A stretch of DNA of 64,000 bases from Euclidia mi (GCA_944739405.2 OX123205.2:35174475-35238474), one strand, 5' to 3'; shown: positions 48,925 through 60,631, numbered from the stretch's first letter. Made by a program: numbers and translations. Notes: generated by a model from the sequence alone, not told the origin.

Positions 48925-51900
48925 TTAAAACATAATTTTATAATGTCCCCAAGGTAATGTCTCTATATTATTTGCTAATATATATCTTTTATCATCATTT
49001 CTGTTCATCACTGTTTTAGTAACATGTTGTGAATATAGTTCGTGTTTGATTGATTTAATCAAATTCATTTTAAAACAACTGACCTCATTATTAAATAGTG
49101 TTTTGTTGTAGTCTGATATCTCTAATTTATTTGTGACAGATTTAGAAACACCTTTTGCTTTTTTAATTTGATTTTGTGAGGTAATTAAACAATAAAGCTT
49201 TGCTCTTAAGCCAGTAAATTCACTGATTACATCTCCACCTAGTTCATCTTTGAATAAGCCAGGTACTTTTGCATTAACTTGTGGTATTAAATAAGGGTTG
49301 TCAAAATCAAAATTACTTGTATCGAAATCATTCAAATTATTTCTTATGTCACTGTAAATGTCTTTTGTATAAATTAAATATAGTAAGCTATCAGTATCTG
49401 TGTTACAAAGCTTGATATTATGCATATATTTATTTTTCATATTGTAATGAAAGTGATAGAGATGTGACTTAGCATATTCTAATACAGTAAAACCTATATA
49501 AATCGGTTTATCTAAAATAATTTTCTCTGGTTTTAATTGAATAGCTACAAAGTTTTCTGAAAATATAGTAACACATTTCAAATTGGGCTTGCAAATTAGT
49601 CGTTCAGCACCAAGTTGTTTTTTTGTGATATTATTCGTATCAATCCATTTCGTGGTTAATTTAACATCAACCTGTTTACGTTTGTTTTCGATAGTTTTAC
49701 CAAAAATTGAGTTATTTAATAGTTTGAAAAAGTCTTTTTCAAATGATGTGGTGGATGCTTGACGGAGACTAGTATTTAAATCAATATATTTTTTTAAATA
49801 ATCTTCTTGTCTAAATGTAAGAATACGGTGTACTTTTCTTAGAATGAGTCCATGCCTCAAACATTGTTTTAAATTATTATAATGTATTATATAGTTAAAC
49901 TTATCGTATAAATTTGCAATGAGTTTTGCTGTTTTCCCTCCTGGAGGGACAAATTTTTCTGGAGCAAAAGGTAAATCGCTATGAGAATCATGTAGGTGAT
50001 CAGGATATTCAAGATCGACTTCTAATATAAAACCGTAATTGCTGTTCTCTGATACACTCATAACATCAAAACAATTAATTTCCTCTTGATTTAATAGTCT
50101 AAAGTCCGAAATAGGGAATTTCTTACTCATTGCGTAACCGTACAGATTATTGCAATCAAGATATATCAAATAGCTGGAAGGTTGTATATCATTGTATTGT
50201 GATAAATACATATTATTAGCTTTCGCGTGACGTAAAGAGCACTGTGCTAAACCACCACGTATACCCTTTTCCAACATTTGATATATTTCTATGTTATCAA
50301 TTAAATCTAATTCAACCCGTGTATACAGTAGCATAGCATCCCAGCTCAAACTAGGTGCTGTTATATAGTATGCAGGGTCTAAATTATAATATTTTAGACT
50401 TATGTTACGAAAATTTTCAAATATATCGCATAGCAACATAATATCACATTTAAGATATAAATCAGTATACTCGCCCAAAGTACATACATTAAATGAATGC
50501 CACACAGTTTTTGCGTGTTCATATTCAGCATCAGAAATATGTTCCAGTTTCAATGTATTATAGAAATATTTTTTATGAGGAAGTTTTCTTTCTTCATACT
50601 TTTCCCAAGAGTTCATATAATCATATGGATATACCCCCTTATTTTTTAGTATATTAATGTTTTCGTGATTAAATTCCATTGATAAGTAAACAAAATCTTT
50701 TTCTGTCAGACTTTTACTTAATGTATCTAAACTTGAACTTAGAAACTGAAACGAATCAATGAATTTCATTTGATTGGAGTGGTTACGTATCTCGCTAGAA
50801 ATGTATTTGGTAATGGTTAAATACCTTTCTTTAGTCTTAGGTATGATTTTAATGTGACCTTTATACTTAACTAATTCTTCTATAAACAAATGGGAGTCAT
50901 AATTCGATAAATTATGAAAAACTATAGGTATAAATTGACAGACTCTGTACATTAAATTACAGTGAGAATGTGCAGCTCCTCTATATTTTCCAGTTACATG
51001 ATCATGGTCATATACTTTGTCATCGAATAATAAGTGATCACAAATATGACAAGTACTTGTAGAGCTATGTCTTATTTTTTCTATTCTTGTTAACGGTAAC
51101 ATAGGTGTTTTAAAAGATAATATTTTATCAATTTTTTTCACATCTTCCACTAGATTTTTTACAAATACTTGAACACAATCTGACCCTCTGTAGGAAACAT
51201 ATTTATTCTGAGTCTGATCGTGCGAGCAACAAATATAATACCCAAAGCACGAAGGTTCATGTTTTTTGAAATTGTGCGTTTTTTCCGTAATTTTTTCTGA
51301 GCAACTTAGCAAAAGACTTTCAAAATCAGCGTAAATAACATAATTTATTCTTTGTTTTCTCTCATAATTCTTAAAACCAATCTTGCGACTAGTTTCAGGC
51401 AAAATAGTTAAAACTTTTGAACACACATGGGATTGATACTTGATTTCGCTACTATAAAATTGCAAACATGATTCACAAAGAAAAAGTTTACCCTAATGAT
51501 TTGTAACTTGACGCCGTACCAGTCTCAGTAGATTTTTAATCAGACAGTAATGACCTTTACCATTTTTTTCTATTATTTGTTAAATATAAAGGACCTGTCA
51601 CATTTTCACTATTTTCATCTATTCCATAAATATTTATACTAACATCATTGTTTGTTTCAAATAATTTTATGTCTTGATATGTTACTGGAAAAGACATTCC
51701 TTTAATATTGAAAATGGAACTGTAGTGCGGGTATGATGCAGTCCTACAAACATTCTGCTTAACGGGATATAAGGCTGCTAGAATACTCCATAAAAAACAG
51801 TGATTATCATTATTTTGTACATTCACACAACTTTTTTTATTGGTAATTCTTTTTGGTAAATCTAAATAAGTGCCACCACTTAATGGACAATATTTATTGA

Positions 51901-52437
51901 TATTAATTTCTAAATGGCTCAATGAATGATAATACCATCCAGATTCTTTGTGTTCGTATTCTGATAGCTTACATTTTAAAATTTCAATTATTTGTAAGTA
52001 CCAATCATGTATATCTGTGTTCTTGTAAATAATTTTATATTTAGTATTGAATGATTTCAATTGTTGCTCATTTGTTTTTTCTAAGACAAAGTAAGCAAAC
52101 AATTCGAAATTCAATTTGATACAATTATTTTTCTTTAATGACATATCAATTAATTTTAATATATCGTTTTTATTATTATGCAAAAAACTCTCAGGCGTGA
52201 GGGTTTTAATATCATGTGAATAATTCAAACGATATGTTACGATTCTATTTTTGAAAGCACTGGCAATTATGTAAATATTTTCAAATTGAGTTCGTAAGAG
52301 ACTATTAGATTTATAGATGTTGGTTCTTACATGATATTTCATTCGGTTCAGTGGTATTTCAATTTTACATTTTTCACATTCAATAAATTCAGGGTTATCA
52401 TTAATATATTGCCTTCGATGAGTAGACAGGAATTGTA
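48925..52437 (-). pseudogene. Protein-primed family-B DNA polymerase, broken
   Basis: The replication polymerase of the element, readable in three pieces. Piece 1 (52437..51570) holds a Cys/His finger (CEKC just before Met 52342) and a conserved region with CFLWSILAALYP. The frame then shifts by +1 in an A7 run (51563..51569). Piece 2 continues HYCLIKNLLRLV to an in-frame TAG at 51493..51495. Piece 3 (51492..48925, 855 aa) has a second finger (CESC..HVC), Exo I YADFES, an inserted CxxC..DHDHVTGKYRGAAHSHCN zinc module, Exo II FHNLSNYD, Exo III YLKCD, DCNNLY, KLLNNSIFG and DTDS. Catalytic motifs are intact, so decay is recent. Minus-strand TTTCTATTTTACAG ending at 52438 is a likely splice acceptor, so the true start is in an upstream exon. 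Confidence 0.92.
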
Positions 52438-52635
52438 CTGTAAAATAGAAACAAAAAATGAGCTTTAACTACATAGGATGAATATTTTATTACGTGCTAT
52501 ACTTATACATTAACCAGTAAAATATAATGGAGAATAAAATATAATATAAAAGAACTATGATTACTTACTAATTATAAACTGAGTACTTAATTAGGTATTA
52601 AATGATCTTAAAGATAAAATCTTTGTCAGTTAATA

Positions 52636-53628
52636 TTAATAATAACAACTGACAAAATCTAGAGGGCAGTGCTTAAATTCTTTTCGAGTTTCGTTTATAA
52701 ACTCTTTCAACCGATTCCAAGCAGGCGACTCATCATCGGTTCGATTTTTTATAGTTAGTATGGAATGTCTCCAACGGTTGATTGGAGCCACGCGTTCAAC
52801 CTCTCCAACGTCATATATTTTCAGCTCTATATAATATTTTCCCTGCTTACGCTCATCACTTTGCCTGCTTATACCGTTTGCCACTCTACGGGTAAAATAT
52901 GAGAAAAGAGGTGGTATTTTTTTACCCTGTGCGGTTCCAACAGATTGGTCTTCTTGTTCGTCGCTATCCGTGCCAAATAGATCATGCGAAGTGGACTTCA
53001 TACATGAGCTGATGGGTTTGATGATGGTCTTCTTCTTCTTCTTCATCTTTTCATGAGATAATTCACCTTCCACCGGCCTCTTGGTAGCTAACGACGACGC
53101 TGGAGCGGATGACGAGGCAGACGCCAACGACGACAGACGCTTGTTCTCTCTCGACTTTTTAGTGTGCAACTGCTGCTGTTGCTCAACTTCTTCGTCAGAC
53201 GAGAAAAGATTGGCTGCTGTTCGCTTCGACCTGAAAGTTACAGATAAGTACTATTAGACATAATAAAAACTAAATAGTTAATGGAAATCTGAAGTATTTG
53301 CATACCCTGTATGAAAACAGGTGTATCTTTATGCATGTACCTATGTAAAAACTAAGTAGAGTGTAGTCAGTTCACTCATTTAATTCATTCACACATTTAT
53401 GCAAGTCATTTAAACTGTGATGAATCAAGGAAATATAATATCAACAATTACAATATATGAATTTGTCAAAATGAACTTATTCAATTTAATTTATTAATAT
53501 AATAGATGAATCGAATGAATTTACAAATGGGGAAGTGCGTGGAATGAGGGAATATATGAACTTGAGTTAAATTGATCGTTGAATAACATAGTTAAAAGAT
53601 GAATTGAAAGAATGTACAGTACTTACAT
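52636..53628 (-). CDS. Spliced 198-aa protein of unknown function
   Basis: Exon 1 contributes only AT of the start codon (ends 53627); the GTAAGT donor begins at 53626. Exon 2 starts at 53230 after CTGTAACTTTCAG and supplies the G, giving ATGTCGAAG. The 396-base intron thus splits the start codon, and unspliced RNA cannot use this start. The protein has an acidic N-terminus, a QQQQ run, a Ser/Ala-rich linker, a KKKKK nuclear-signal-like stretch, an acidic TDSDEQED patch, and a C-terminal domain (SYFTRRVANG...YYIELKIYDVGEVERVAP). I do not recognise the family. A TATA box lies at 53738..53745. It shares gene structure and a short pattern with the plus-strand gene at 54268. Confidence 0.68.
52846..52851 (-). 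promoter_or_regulatory. Candidate alternative splice donor into the polymerase
   Basis: GTAAGC begins at 52850 inside exon 2 of the 198-aa gene. Using it would leave the exon one base into a codon. The polymerase exon starting at 52437 begins two bases into a codon, so the phases fit. It would fuse the Ser/Lys-rich N-terminus to the polymerase. Phase match alone is weak evidence. Confidence 0.25.
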
Positions 53629-53737
53629 TTTCGAATAGATGATAATTTATTGAGTACACTGGGCAGTCTTGTCACTAATTTCTGAAGTCCTGATTAATGC
53701 CAGAAACGATTTGATGGCGATGACTGTCTCACTCCTG

Positions 53738-53745
53738 TTTATATA
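53738..53745 (-). promoter_or_regulatory. TATA box of the 198-aa gene
   Basis: TATATAAA on the minus strand, about 110 bases upstream of the exon 1 donor. It faces away from the plus-strand TATA box at 54206, giving two divergent promoters about 460 bases apart. Confidence 0.6.
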
Positions 53746-54205
53746 TGCATCGATTATTCTCGAAAGATTACCATATTTGTCAAATTCTAAACACCTGCAA
53801 AATCCATATTAGTTTATTCCTTGCGTTGCACTTTTAGGAATAAAAAGCAGACGAGCGTTGAAAACGCTGCGGTTATAATCACAGCGTTTCTTTTTTAAGC
53901 ATTACTTTAATTGTATCTTTATTTTTAAGGCATTAAAACTTACATGTATTTTAGGTATGTACCTTAAGAGTACTTTTTGTAGATATTTACGTATTTTTAC
54001 CTGACTGGGGAAAAAGGAGAGTTATTTGAGACGTACACATTTTGCATAGCCTGAGGCGTTTAGCCCGCTCGTGTATACTGTTGCTTTGCTTGTCTAAGCA
54101 AATTGACACGTGGAGTGTTTTTATGATTACTTTTATATAAAAGGTAACAAAAAAAAATGCTTTGAATCTTGAACCTTAACGACAAAAAATCAAAATTTGT
54201 GTAAG

Positions 54206-54213
54206 TATATAAA
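54206..54213 (+). promoter_or_regulatory. TATA box of the right-end plus-strand gene
   Basis: tatataaa 55 bases before the start ATG at 54268, a normal distance for a short 5' leader. Confidence 0.6.
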
Positions 54214-54267
54214 CCAAAACAGATTGATGTAAAATACATTAGGTGCGGTGAATTCATCTACTCTGCA

Positions 54268-54856
54268 ATGTCGGTAAGTAAATTAATTAATATATATATA
54301 TATTTTTTAATATTTGCTATGTTAATATCTAATAGTTTCATTCATATATAATTGTTTATTACATATGTTTATTGTAAAGGTAGTAAGTTTTAAAACACGA
54401 TTGACAAACAGTGTAATATATTGAAATTAAATTATACCTACTATTTTGTTTCAGGAATCCAGCGATGTTTTCATTGCTAATTCATCATACTCACCATCAT
54501 CACCGATCCCCGCTGAGCAAACCCTGCGACAAAGAGTATCAAACTATTTGGAGAGAGAGCAACAATTTCAACCATTTCAGTTCGAGGAACCAGGTTCGAG
54601 CACCAGAAATAAAAGACGAGGGTGTGACGTTATATATTCATATATAAAAAAACCAGCAAAGGGTAAGCGATGTAAAATAATACGCTTACAAATTTTTGAC
54701 ATCGAGGAGTTCAAAGAAAGTGCACCATGTAGTTGTAAAGCTACGGTTTGTGCACAATACGTCGTTGAAAATGTATTCTGTGACGATATATACAAAAGTG
54801 CTAATGAAATTATAAGTAAGATACAAAAAAGATTAAATTTACCTTGTAACTCATAA
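54268..54856 (+). CDS. Spliced 135-aa protein, possible paralogue of the 198-aa gene
   Basis: Exon 1 is ATG TCG (54268..54273) followed by donor GTAAGTAAA. The 181-base intron ends in TATTTTGTTTCAG at 54454. Exon 2 runs 54455..54856 in frame. The product starts MSESSDVF, has a Ser/Pro-rich N-terminus, then SYIKKPAKGKRCKIIRLQIFDIEEFKESAP and several Cys (CSCKATVC). I do not recognise the family. It aligns by eye with the C-terminal domain of the minus-strand gene (SYxx[KR]xxxxG...I.L.I.D..E....AP), and both introns sit at the first or second codon, so common descent is plausible. It is the only gene on the plus strand of the element. Confidence 0.68.
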
Positions 54857-54956
54857 AAACTAGCGTCTTTTTGCTACTCTGACTAAAAGCATTATTATGT
54901 AAGATTATACAAATAGTGTTCACCTTTTTACGTACGTACATTACCCTAAGACAATA

Positions 54957-55286
54957 ATAATAAATAAATAAATAATAGCAGCCCTGTATTAAACTGTCCC
55001 ACTGCGGGGCACGGGCCTCTTTTCATTATGAGAAGGGTTAGGCCATAGTCCACCATGCTGGCCTAATGCGGGCTGGTAGTCTTTACATATCTTTGTGAAC
55101 ATTTTGAAGAACTCTCAGATATGCAGGTTTCCTCACGATGTTTTCCTCCACCGTTAAAGCAAGCGATTATTAACAATTTAATACGCACATAACTTCTAAA
55201 AGTCAGTGGTGCGCGTCGATTATTCGAACCCGAGACCATCCGCGTCACAGTCCGCCAGTCTCGCCACTCGGCTATCGCTGCTTGCT
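54957..55286 (-). mobile_element. SINE (type 3) nested in the Polinton
   Basis: Flanked by an 11-bp target duplication ctaagacaata (54946..54956 and 55287..55297). Its tRNA-like head is at the right (minus orientation), and an AATA-rich tail is at the left. The tail supplies AATAAA at 54959 that the plus-strand gene may use. It shares 'ctgcggggcacgggcct' and 'gcaggtttcctcacgatg' with the copies at 3.2 and 15.0 kb. Confidence 0.88.
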
Positions 55287-55441
55287 CTAAGACAATATAG
55301 GTATATAAATACTATAACAAAGCATAATAATTGTACATACTTATTACTGAGAGCTGGTGTTGCCCGATTTAGACACCATCTTATCATGTTTTACTTAACT
55401 GTACCTACCTACCTGTGTACCTACTTGTATTACAAACTTAT

Positions 55442-55852
55442 AGGCAACAATACCTGCGTGGAGAGACCAACAGACTGCAATGCGAGGAGAGTCTCGGGTT
55501 CGAATCCCACCGCGAACTAATGACTTTAAAAATCTTGTAAAAGTTTTTTCGATGTCATGTGCGTCGTATTTAATTGCATATTATAGCTTGTCGTGTGCTT
55601 CGAGGGCATATTATGGCGTCGGCTTCAGCTGTCATGAAGATCTTTGACAGTGGTTACGCGGAGTCAGTACACTCAAATATCCCGACACTAGTCTAACCAT
55701 AGAATATCGCTATCCCTTTGAGTCGGGGAAGTAAGATGACAATCGCTTCGTAGCAACAATATAGTAGTAGATATTTAGCCGACCCTGTGTTCCTTAGCCA
55801 GTATTAAAGATACAAGCAGGAATAACGCTAGGATGATGATAATGACATGATA
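55442..55852 (+). mobile_element. SINE (type 2) nested in the Polinton
   Basis: Type 2 SINE with tRNA-like box B (ggttcgaatccc), middle ctagtctaaccatagaatatcgctatccc, and tail aacgctaggatgatgat. Flanked by an 11-bp duplication with one mismatch (tacaaacttat 55431..55441; tacaaagttat 55853..55863). Confidence 0.88.
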
Positions 55853-56409
55853 TACAAAGTTATTGATATCTCTACATAAAAACACTAATAAGAATCGATT
55901 GTAAATCATTCATATTCATGTACTCATTTATTCGTATTGTGATTTTAATACGAATAAATGAGTACACGAATATGTATAATTGAGAGGCGCATTATGGGTA
56001 GCGAAAGAAAGAAAGGAATTCAATCACATGCCTTTACGGGCACAGGTGTAATAATATGTAAACAATCAAGCATCGTGTGAGGTATTTTCTGCACACATTG
56101 CAATAATATTATAGAAGTGAGTGCAACCGAGTACAAGAAATTATGGTAACTGATATTATAAATATCTTTTGTTTTAATCAAAATATTCTTCTTAATTTTA
56201 TTGTACGTACTTTTTGGTAAGCAATGTCTAAATTCTTCGGTCTACATAAATATTATAAAGAGAAAAAGTTTATAATGTACCTATTTGATAAACTTTGGAA
56301 GTAATGAATCGGATTTACAAATTCTTTTATTATTAGAAAACTACAGTATCTAAAAGTAACATAGACTTTATTTCAATTTAATTTTTATACAATTTAGAAA
56401 AATGTGCAG
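55853..56409. other. Gene-free right arm of the Polinton
   Basis: No coding frame. It contains a 28-bp-arm hairpin (55911..55938 with 55947..55974, one mismatch, 8-base loop) and AT-rich sequence leading into the subterminal tandem repeat. Confidence 0.6.
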
Positions 56410-56731
56410 GATTTATTTAAAATATTTTTTACCATTTCGAATAGAGAATATGAAATGTATTCATTATTTCGAATATATAATTCAATGTGAATCGAGATTA
56501 TTACCTCTGTTCCAACTGTATTCAGTTGGATGAGACTAAGGAAGTAGAATACATTCATCATTTTTAATAGATAATCTGAAATGTAATCATCGTTTTGAAT
56601 AGAGAGTATTATATTTTAAACTTTAACAGATTGGATTTAAAATATTTTTACCATTTCGAATAGAGAATATGGAATGTATTCATTATTTCAAATATATGAT
56701 TCAATGTGAATCGAGATTTCAGTTGGAAGAG

Positions 56732-56851
56732 ACTAAGGAAGTAGAATACATTCATCATTTTAAATAGATAATCTGAAATGTAATCATCGTTTTGAATAGA
56801 GAGTATTGGGGGGTCTGGATGGCAATCCAGACCCCCCAATACTCTCCTACT
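56732..56851 (-). repeat. Right terminal inverted repeat of the Polinton
   Basis: Inverted match to the left end, with the same palindrome (arms 56800..56820 and 56825..56845). Inward of it lies a tandem duplication: about 56410..56610 and 56630..56811 are two copies of the same ~180-bp unit (both read ccatttcgaatagagaat and gaagtagaatacattcatca). Confidence 0.92.
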
Positions 56852-57095
56852 CCCATGACTCGGCAAGCATGTTAAAAGTCATTGGTACCAGTGTGATAAA
56901 GATCATCGACAGTCATTTTGGGGAGTCAGTACCTAACTTTGAATAAACTGACATTAGTATAAACGATGGAGTTTTGGTGTGGGTTGCGTAGGTGAGACAG
57001 TCGCTCTGTGGAAAAGCTAATAGTCACATATTTCGGTAGGACTAATAAGTGTTCTCCCGAGTTGCAACTGAAATAACGCTAGGACGATGATGATT
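56852..57095 (+). mobile_element. SINE (type 2), 3' half, split by the Polinton
   Basis: Continues the copy at 41604..41736: cccatgactcgg corresponds to cccgtgcctcgg in the copy at 33.9 kb, then agtcagtacctaac...ataaactgacattagtataaac, ending ataacgctaggacgatgatga. Confidence 0.9.
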
Positions 57096-60045
57096 ATTTA
57101 CAAAGGAATAGAATTACAAACTACCCAACACGGGAATCGTTCTATCAAATCTACTAACCCATACCAGAGGTCCAACAAAGAAATCAACACAATGTAAACC
57201 CAACGATTTTCCCAAGGTCCTTTATTTAGGACAACTAGGGTTACCAACTACGTGTACTATACAAAATGATTTAGCGGGTGTTAATCGCGTTAACTAAACT
57301 TATCTAAGGTATAAATAACTATTTGCTTCCGACGTTTCACTCGTCTTGCACCGAGCGTGGTCGCGGAGAGACCACGTTCGGTGGAAGACGTTAAAATCGC
57401 TAAATTATTTTGTATGATGTATACAAATCGCGAAAGTTTAAAATCGATTACGTACTTATACTATTAAAAACAGCTTTAATGGTTCGTAATATATCCACAT
57501 CATGAAACTCTCTCCGAACAAAAAAGCATACTTAAAAAATACTGTTTTCAGAAATAAAATGCATAACATCCAGCAGTGCACTGTTAGCTGAATGATGATG
57601 ATGATTAGCGTAATGTGAAGCTAAGTGCTGTGGGTTCTATTCTCTCACGAGACAACACTTTGTGTGGTCCACAACTTGTTTCGAGTCTGGGTTCATAACT
57701 TCATAGTGTCCGTTGAGTGTATGTTTTTAAAGCCTACCATGACCCAGTCTCTATTCCTAGACCGGGAGTTCTCAAAAAATGTAAGCAAAATAAAATTATA
57801 ACGCACTGAATTTTGCTATAAAATACCTACTTATTTCCGTTTTCAGACCGAAATATACATCTCATCTAGTAAAAAACTTTGGCAACCCTAAAGCCAAGAC
57901 GAAATTATCTACCCCGCTCCCAATTTAGATTTTTCCACCTGGCAAGTTTTATCAAGTGAGGGTCAATAAGTAATTTTGTTGGCCCTCTATCTGCCTATTA
58001 AAAGATTATTAAAGGGATCAGCTTTTTGTGAGGCAACTATGAACTTATTTCATAAATTCGGCAGGGACATTTTATAAAGCTATTCATTGGGAATATGTGA
58101 TATTATAACAACAAAGTTTCACTTAATTTAAAAGTTTATCGGTTTATGTCCTTAAAAAGTATTAATCTGTTTATTTATATAAAATTCATGCGTTACTGAC
58201 TGACAGACAACGCACAGTCAAAACTAATGCTCATAAGAAGTTGGTATTAGGCATTTTGTTACTTGGGGACCGAAACTCCCAAGGCATCGGGAGAAATAGT
58301 ATAATAGCTAATCAATCTTGCGCAAATCTGTTATTAACCTATTTACACTCAACTGAAATCCTGATTGACAGCTGGTCTGTACAAAGTAACAATAATTATT
58401 GCACACTATACATTATTTAATAAATCAACTCAAGCCGACGGAACCAGTAGCGCGAACCGCACCAATATAGGCCTAGCAATTTCCATAAAGTTTGTTAATA
58501 AACGAAATTAATTTGGACATCGCGGCTTGCTATTCTAAGCGTCGTTTGCATTCTATCACAGCGACATTTGTAAATAAATTGAATACAGAAACGGTCCAAT
58601 AGTTTAGACTACGTGCTTAGATCAAATATATTATTTATAGCAAAGCGCAGCAAAAAACTGCTCTTAGTTTTCACTGCATAAGTACTATTATCGACATTGC
58701 ATTTATCTCATTTTGAACCTAGTCCAAAATCACTTATCACATGATAATTGATTGTGTGTGTGTGTAAACATTGTTTTGGTAATTAATTTTGGACATTATT
58801 TAAAATGATAATAATGCTGAGAATAGTGAAAAATAGCGGACGCCCGCTAAAGTTTCTAGATATAGCACGCCCTATAATATACTTATATTGTAAGATTTGC
58901 AAGTATGTAGTCCGTGTAGTAACCGATTAAGAATACAGAGGGTAGTTCATCCCTTGTGTGACGTAAGAGGCGGCTGATAAACACGAAGCAAATAATATCT
59001 TTGGAAAGAGATGGAAGTCTCTACATCAACCCCTATTTCAACTAGTCTAGCCACCGTGGTATTGTAGGCCAAATCCTCTAAAGAATTGAATCACAATACA
59101 AAAATGTGTTGAAAAATGGTATTGCCGGTGAATTTAAGTACTGGCGGGTATACATTTCTAGACTTATAGACAGATTAAAACCAATTTAATGAATCGAATT
59201 AAACTTCAGTTATTCTGTAACAAATTATACACCTACGTGGTTTTCTTAAACATGGCTATAAATATATATTTACTGTGTTCAAATTTAAACAAAAATATGT
59301 ATATTTATTCATGATTTTTTGCACAAAGCAAAATAATTTGTACGAAGGCGGACTTAATGCCTAAGAGTCAAGCTTTGGGTGGTGCAGAGGCAAATCAAGG
59401 TGGGTGCTAAAACCATAGATAATGGCTAAAACAAAAATTCTTTAGAAGACACCTTTATTAGGCTATGATTTGCCCACTACTGTGTCACCTGTGTAGCCTG
59501 TTTCAGCAACAGTGACCATCGAAGACAAGGAGCTTTAACAATTTTAAAGATTGATCAAATATTGTTCACTTGATGTTTGTAAGGTCCCACGACACAGTAT
59601 TTACCCTTAGTGAAATAGATGTCTTAAAAAAAAGAAGTTAATTGTTTTAAGTGCATAGTCTATATAGATAGTTATTAAAACGTATACGGTATACATATGT
59701 AGGTACTTACTTATTAATGCAAACTGTCTTAAATAGTCTATAGATATAAAAACGTATTTTAATTTAATAGATAATCAAGAGCTTCTTAAATAGACAACTA
59801 TAATCTATTTTTAACACCAGAAAGCAGTGCCAAGCTAACACGACGCCACCCAAACAGTATTCAAAGATTCGCTAGAATTAAACAATGACAAACACAATGT
59901 GAGAATAGCTCATCACGCTTGCATTTCGCCGTAGGGATAAACAGATGTGGGTAATACATATAGCTGGACACGTAATCTGACTTTGACGTTGACTTTAATC
60001 GTACTCTTCAAAAGGGAGATAGTAAAGGGGGTGTTTTACATACAA
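57096..60045. other. Gene-free DNA right of the Polinton
   Basis: Apart from the SINE at 57610, it holds a fragment like the composite repeat (58935..59085, tgtgacgtaagaggcggctgat), a (tg)n run near 58754, and the gactgacagac repeat at 58196. No gene. Confidence 0.4.
57610..57775 (+). mobile_element. SINE (type 4), 5' truncated
   Basis: gtgggttctattctctcacgagacaacactttgtgtgg... through agtgtccgttgagtgtatg and gaccgggagtt. Confidence 0.75.
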
Positions 60046-60537
60046 AAATTGGCCAAGTGCGAGTCGGACTCGCGCACGCAGTGTTCCGTGCCATCATCTA
60101 TGAAAGAAAATCACGTTTGTTGTATATATACTTAAACATTTTTAAGTTACTATCTGTTTATTAAGACCGAGAAAAAAATGCTTCAAAATTACGTTTGTTG
60201 TATGGGAAGCCCCCCTTTAATATTTACTTTATTTTTATTTAATTATTTATTTTGAAAGGTAATATACAACTACATGTTCTGTGGAAATTTTAAGCGTCTA
60301 CCTGCTACCGTTATTAATATAGAGCAAAAAATACGAAAAAAAACATGTATCATTGTATGGGACCCTCCCTTAATATTTTTATTTTTAGTATTTGTTGTTT
60401 TAGCGGCAACGGAAATACATAATTTGTGAAAATTTAAGCTTTCTAGCTATCACGGTTTATGAGATACAGCCTGGTGACAGACAGCGGAGGCTTAGTAATA
60501 GGGTCCCGTTCTTTACCTTTTAGGTACGGAACCCTAA
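60046..60537 (+). repeat. RTE-type LINE 3' end fragment
   Basis: ggccaagtgcgagtcggac opens it and tagggtcccg...aggtacggaaccctaa closes it, with cacggtttatgagatacagcctggtgaca between. These blocks recur widely in Lepidoptera; assignment to RTE is from memory. Confidence 0.6.
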
Positions 60538-60631
60538 AATAGGGCAGAACACTTCATAAGACATACCAAATACTGCATAGCAAGCTTATCTGCATAGCAA
60601 GAGTTTTACGAGATGATATTTGAATGCACGG

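Larger units (their letters stand above)
41737..56851. mobile_element. Maverick/Polinton element, complete ends
   Basis: A 15,115-bp DNA element. Its two ends are inverted copies of each other over about 120 bp, starting AGTAGGAGAG on the left and ending CTCTCCTACT on the right. The six bases outside each end are identical (cccatg, 41731..41736 and 56852..56857), the 6-bp target duplication expected for Polintons. Inside are the Polinton hallmark genes: protein-primed PolB, retroviral-type integrase, FtsK/HerA-like packaging ATPase, adenain-like protease, and jelly-roll capsid proteins. Most genes are on the minus strand. The polymerase carries two disabling lesions, so this copy is probably non-autonomous now. 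Such elements are considered virus-like (adintovirus/Polinton group); virion formation here is inference. Confidence 0.96.

Noticed and set aside
51463..51465. Polymerase start at 51465
   Set aside because: TTG codon in the middle of a CxxC zinc finger; the gene clearly continues upstream across a stop and a frameshift.
51493..51495. Programmed readthrough of the polymerase TAG
   Set aside because: No readthrough context was evident, and a second lesion lies 70 bases away; simple decay is more likely.
51563..51569. Programmed frameshift in the polymerase A7 run
   Set aside because: The needed shift is +1, not -1, and A7 runs are prone to mutation and sequencing error; no +1 signal was seen.
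54959..54964. AATAAA as an original Polinton polyadenylation signal
   Set aside because: It lies inside the tail of the nested SINE, just right of its target duplication, so it was brought in later.
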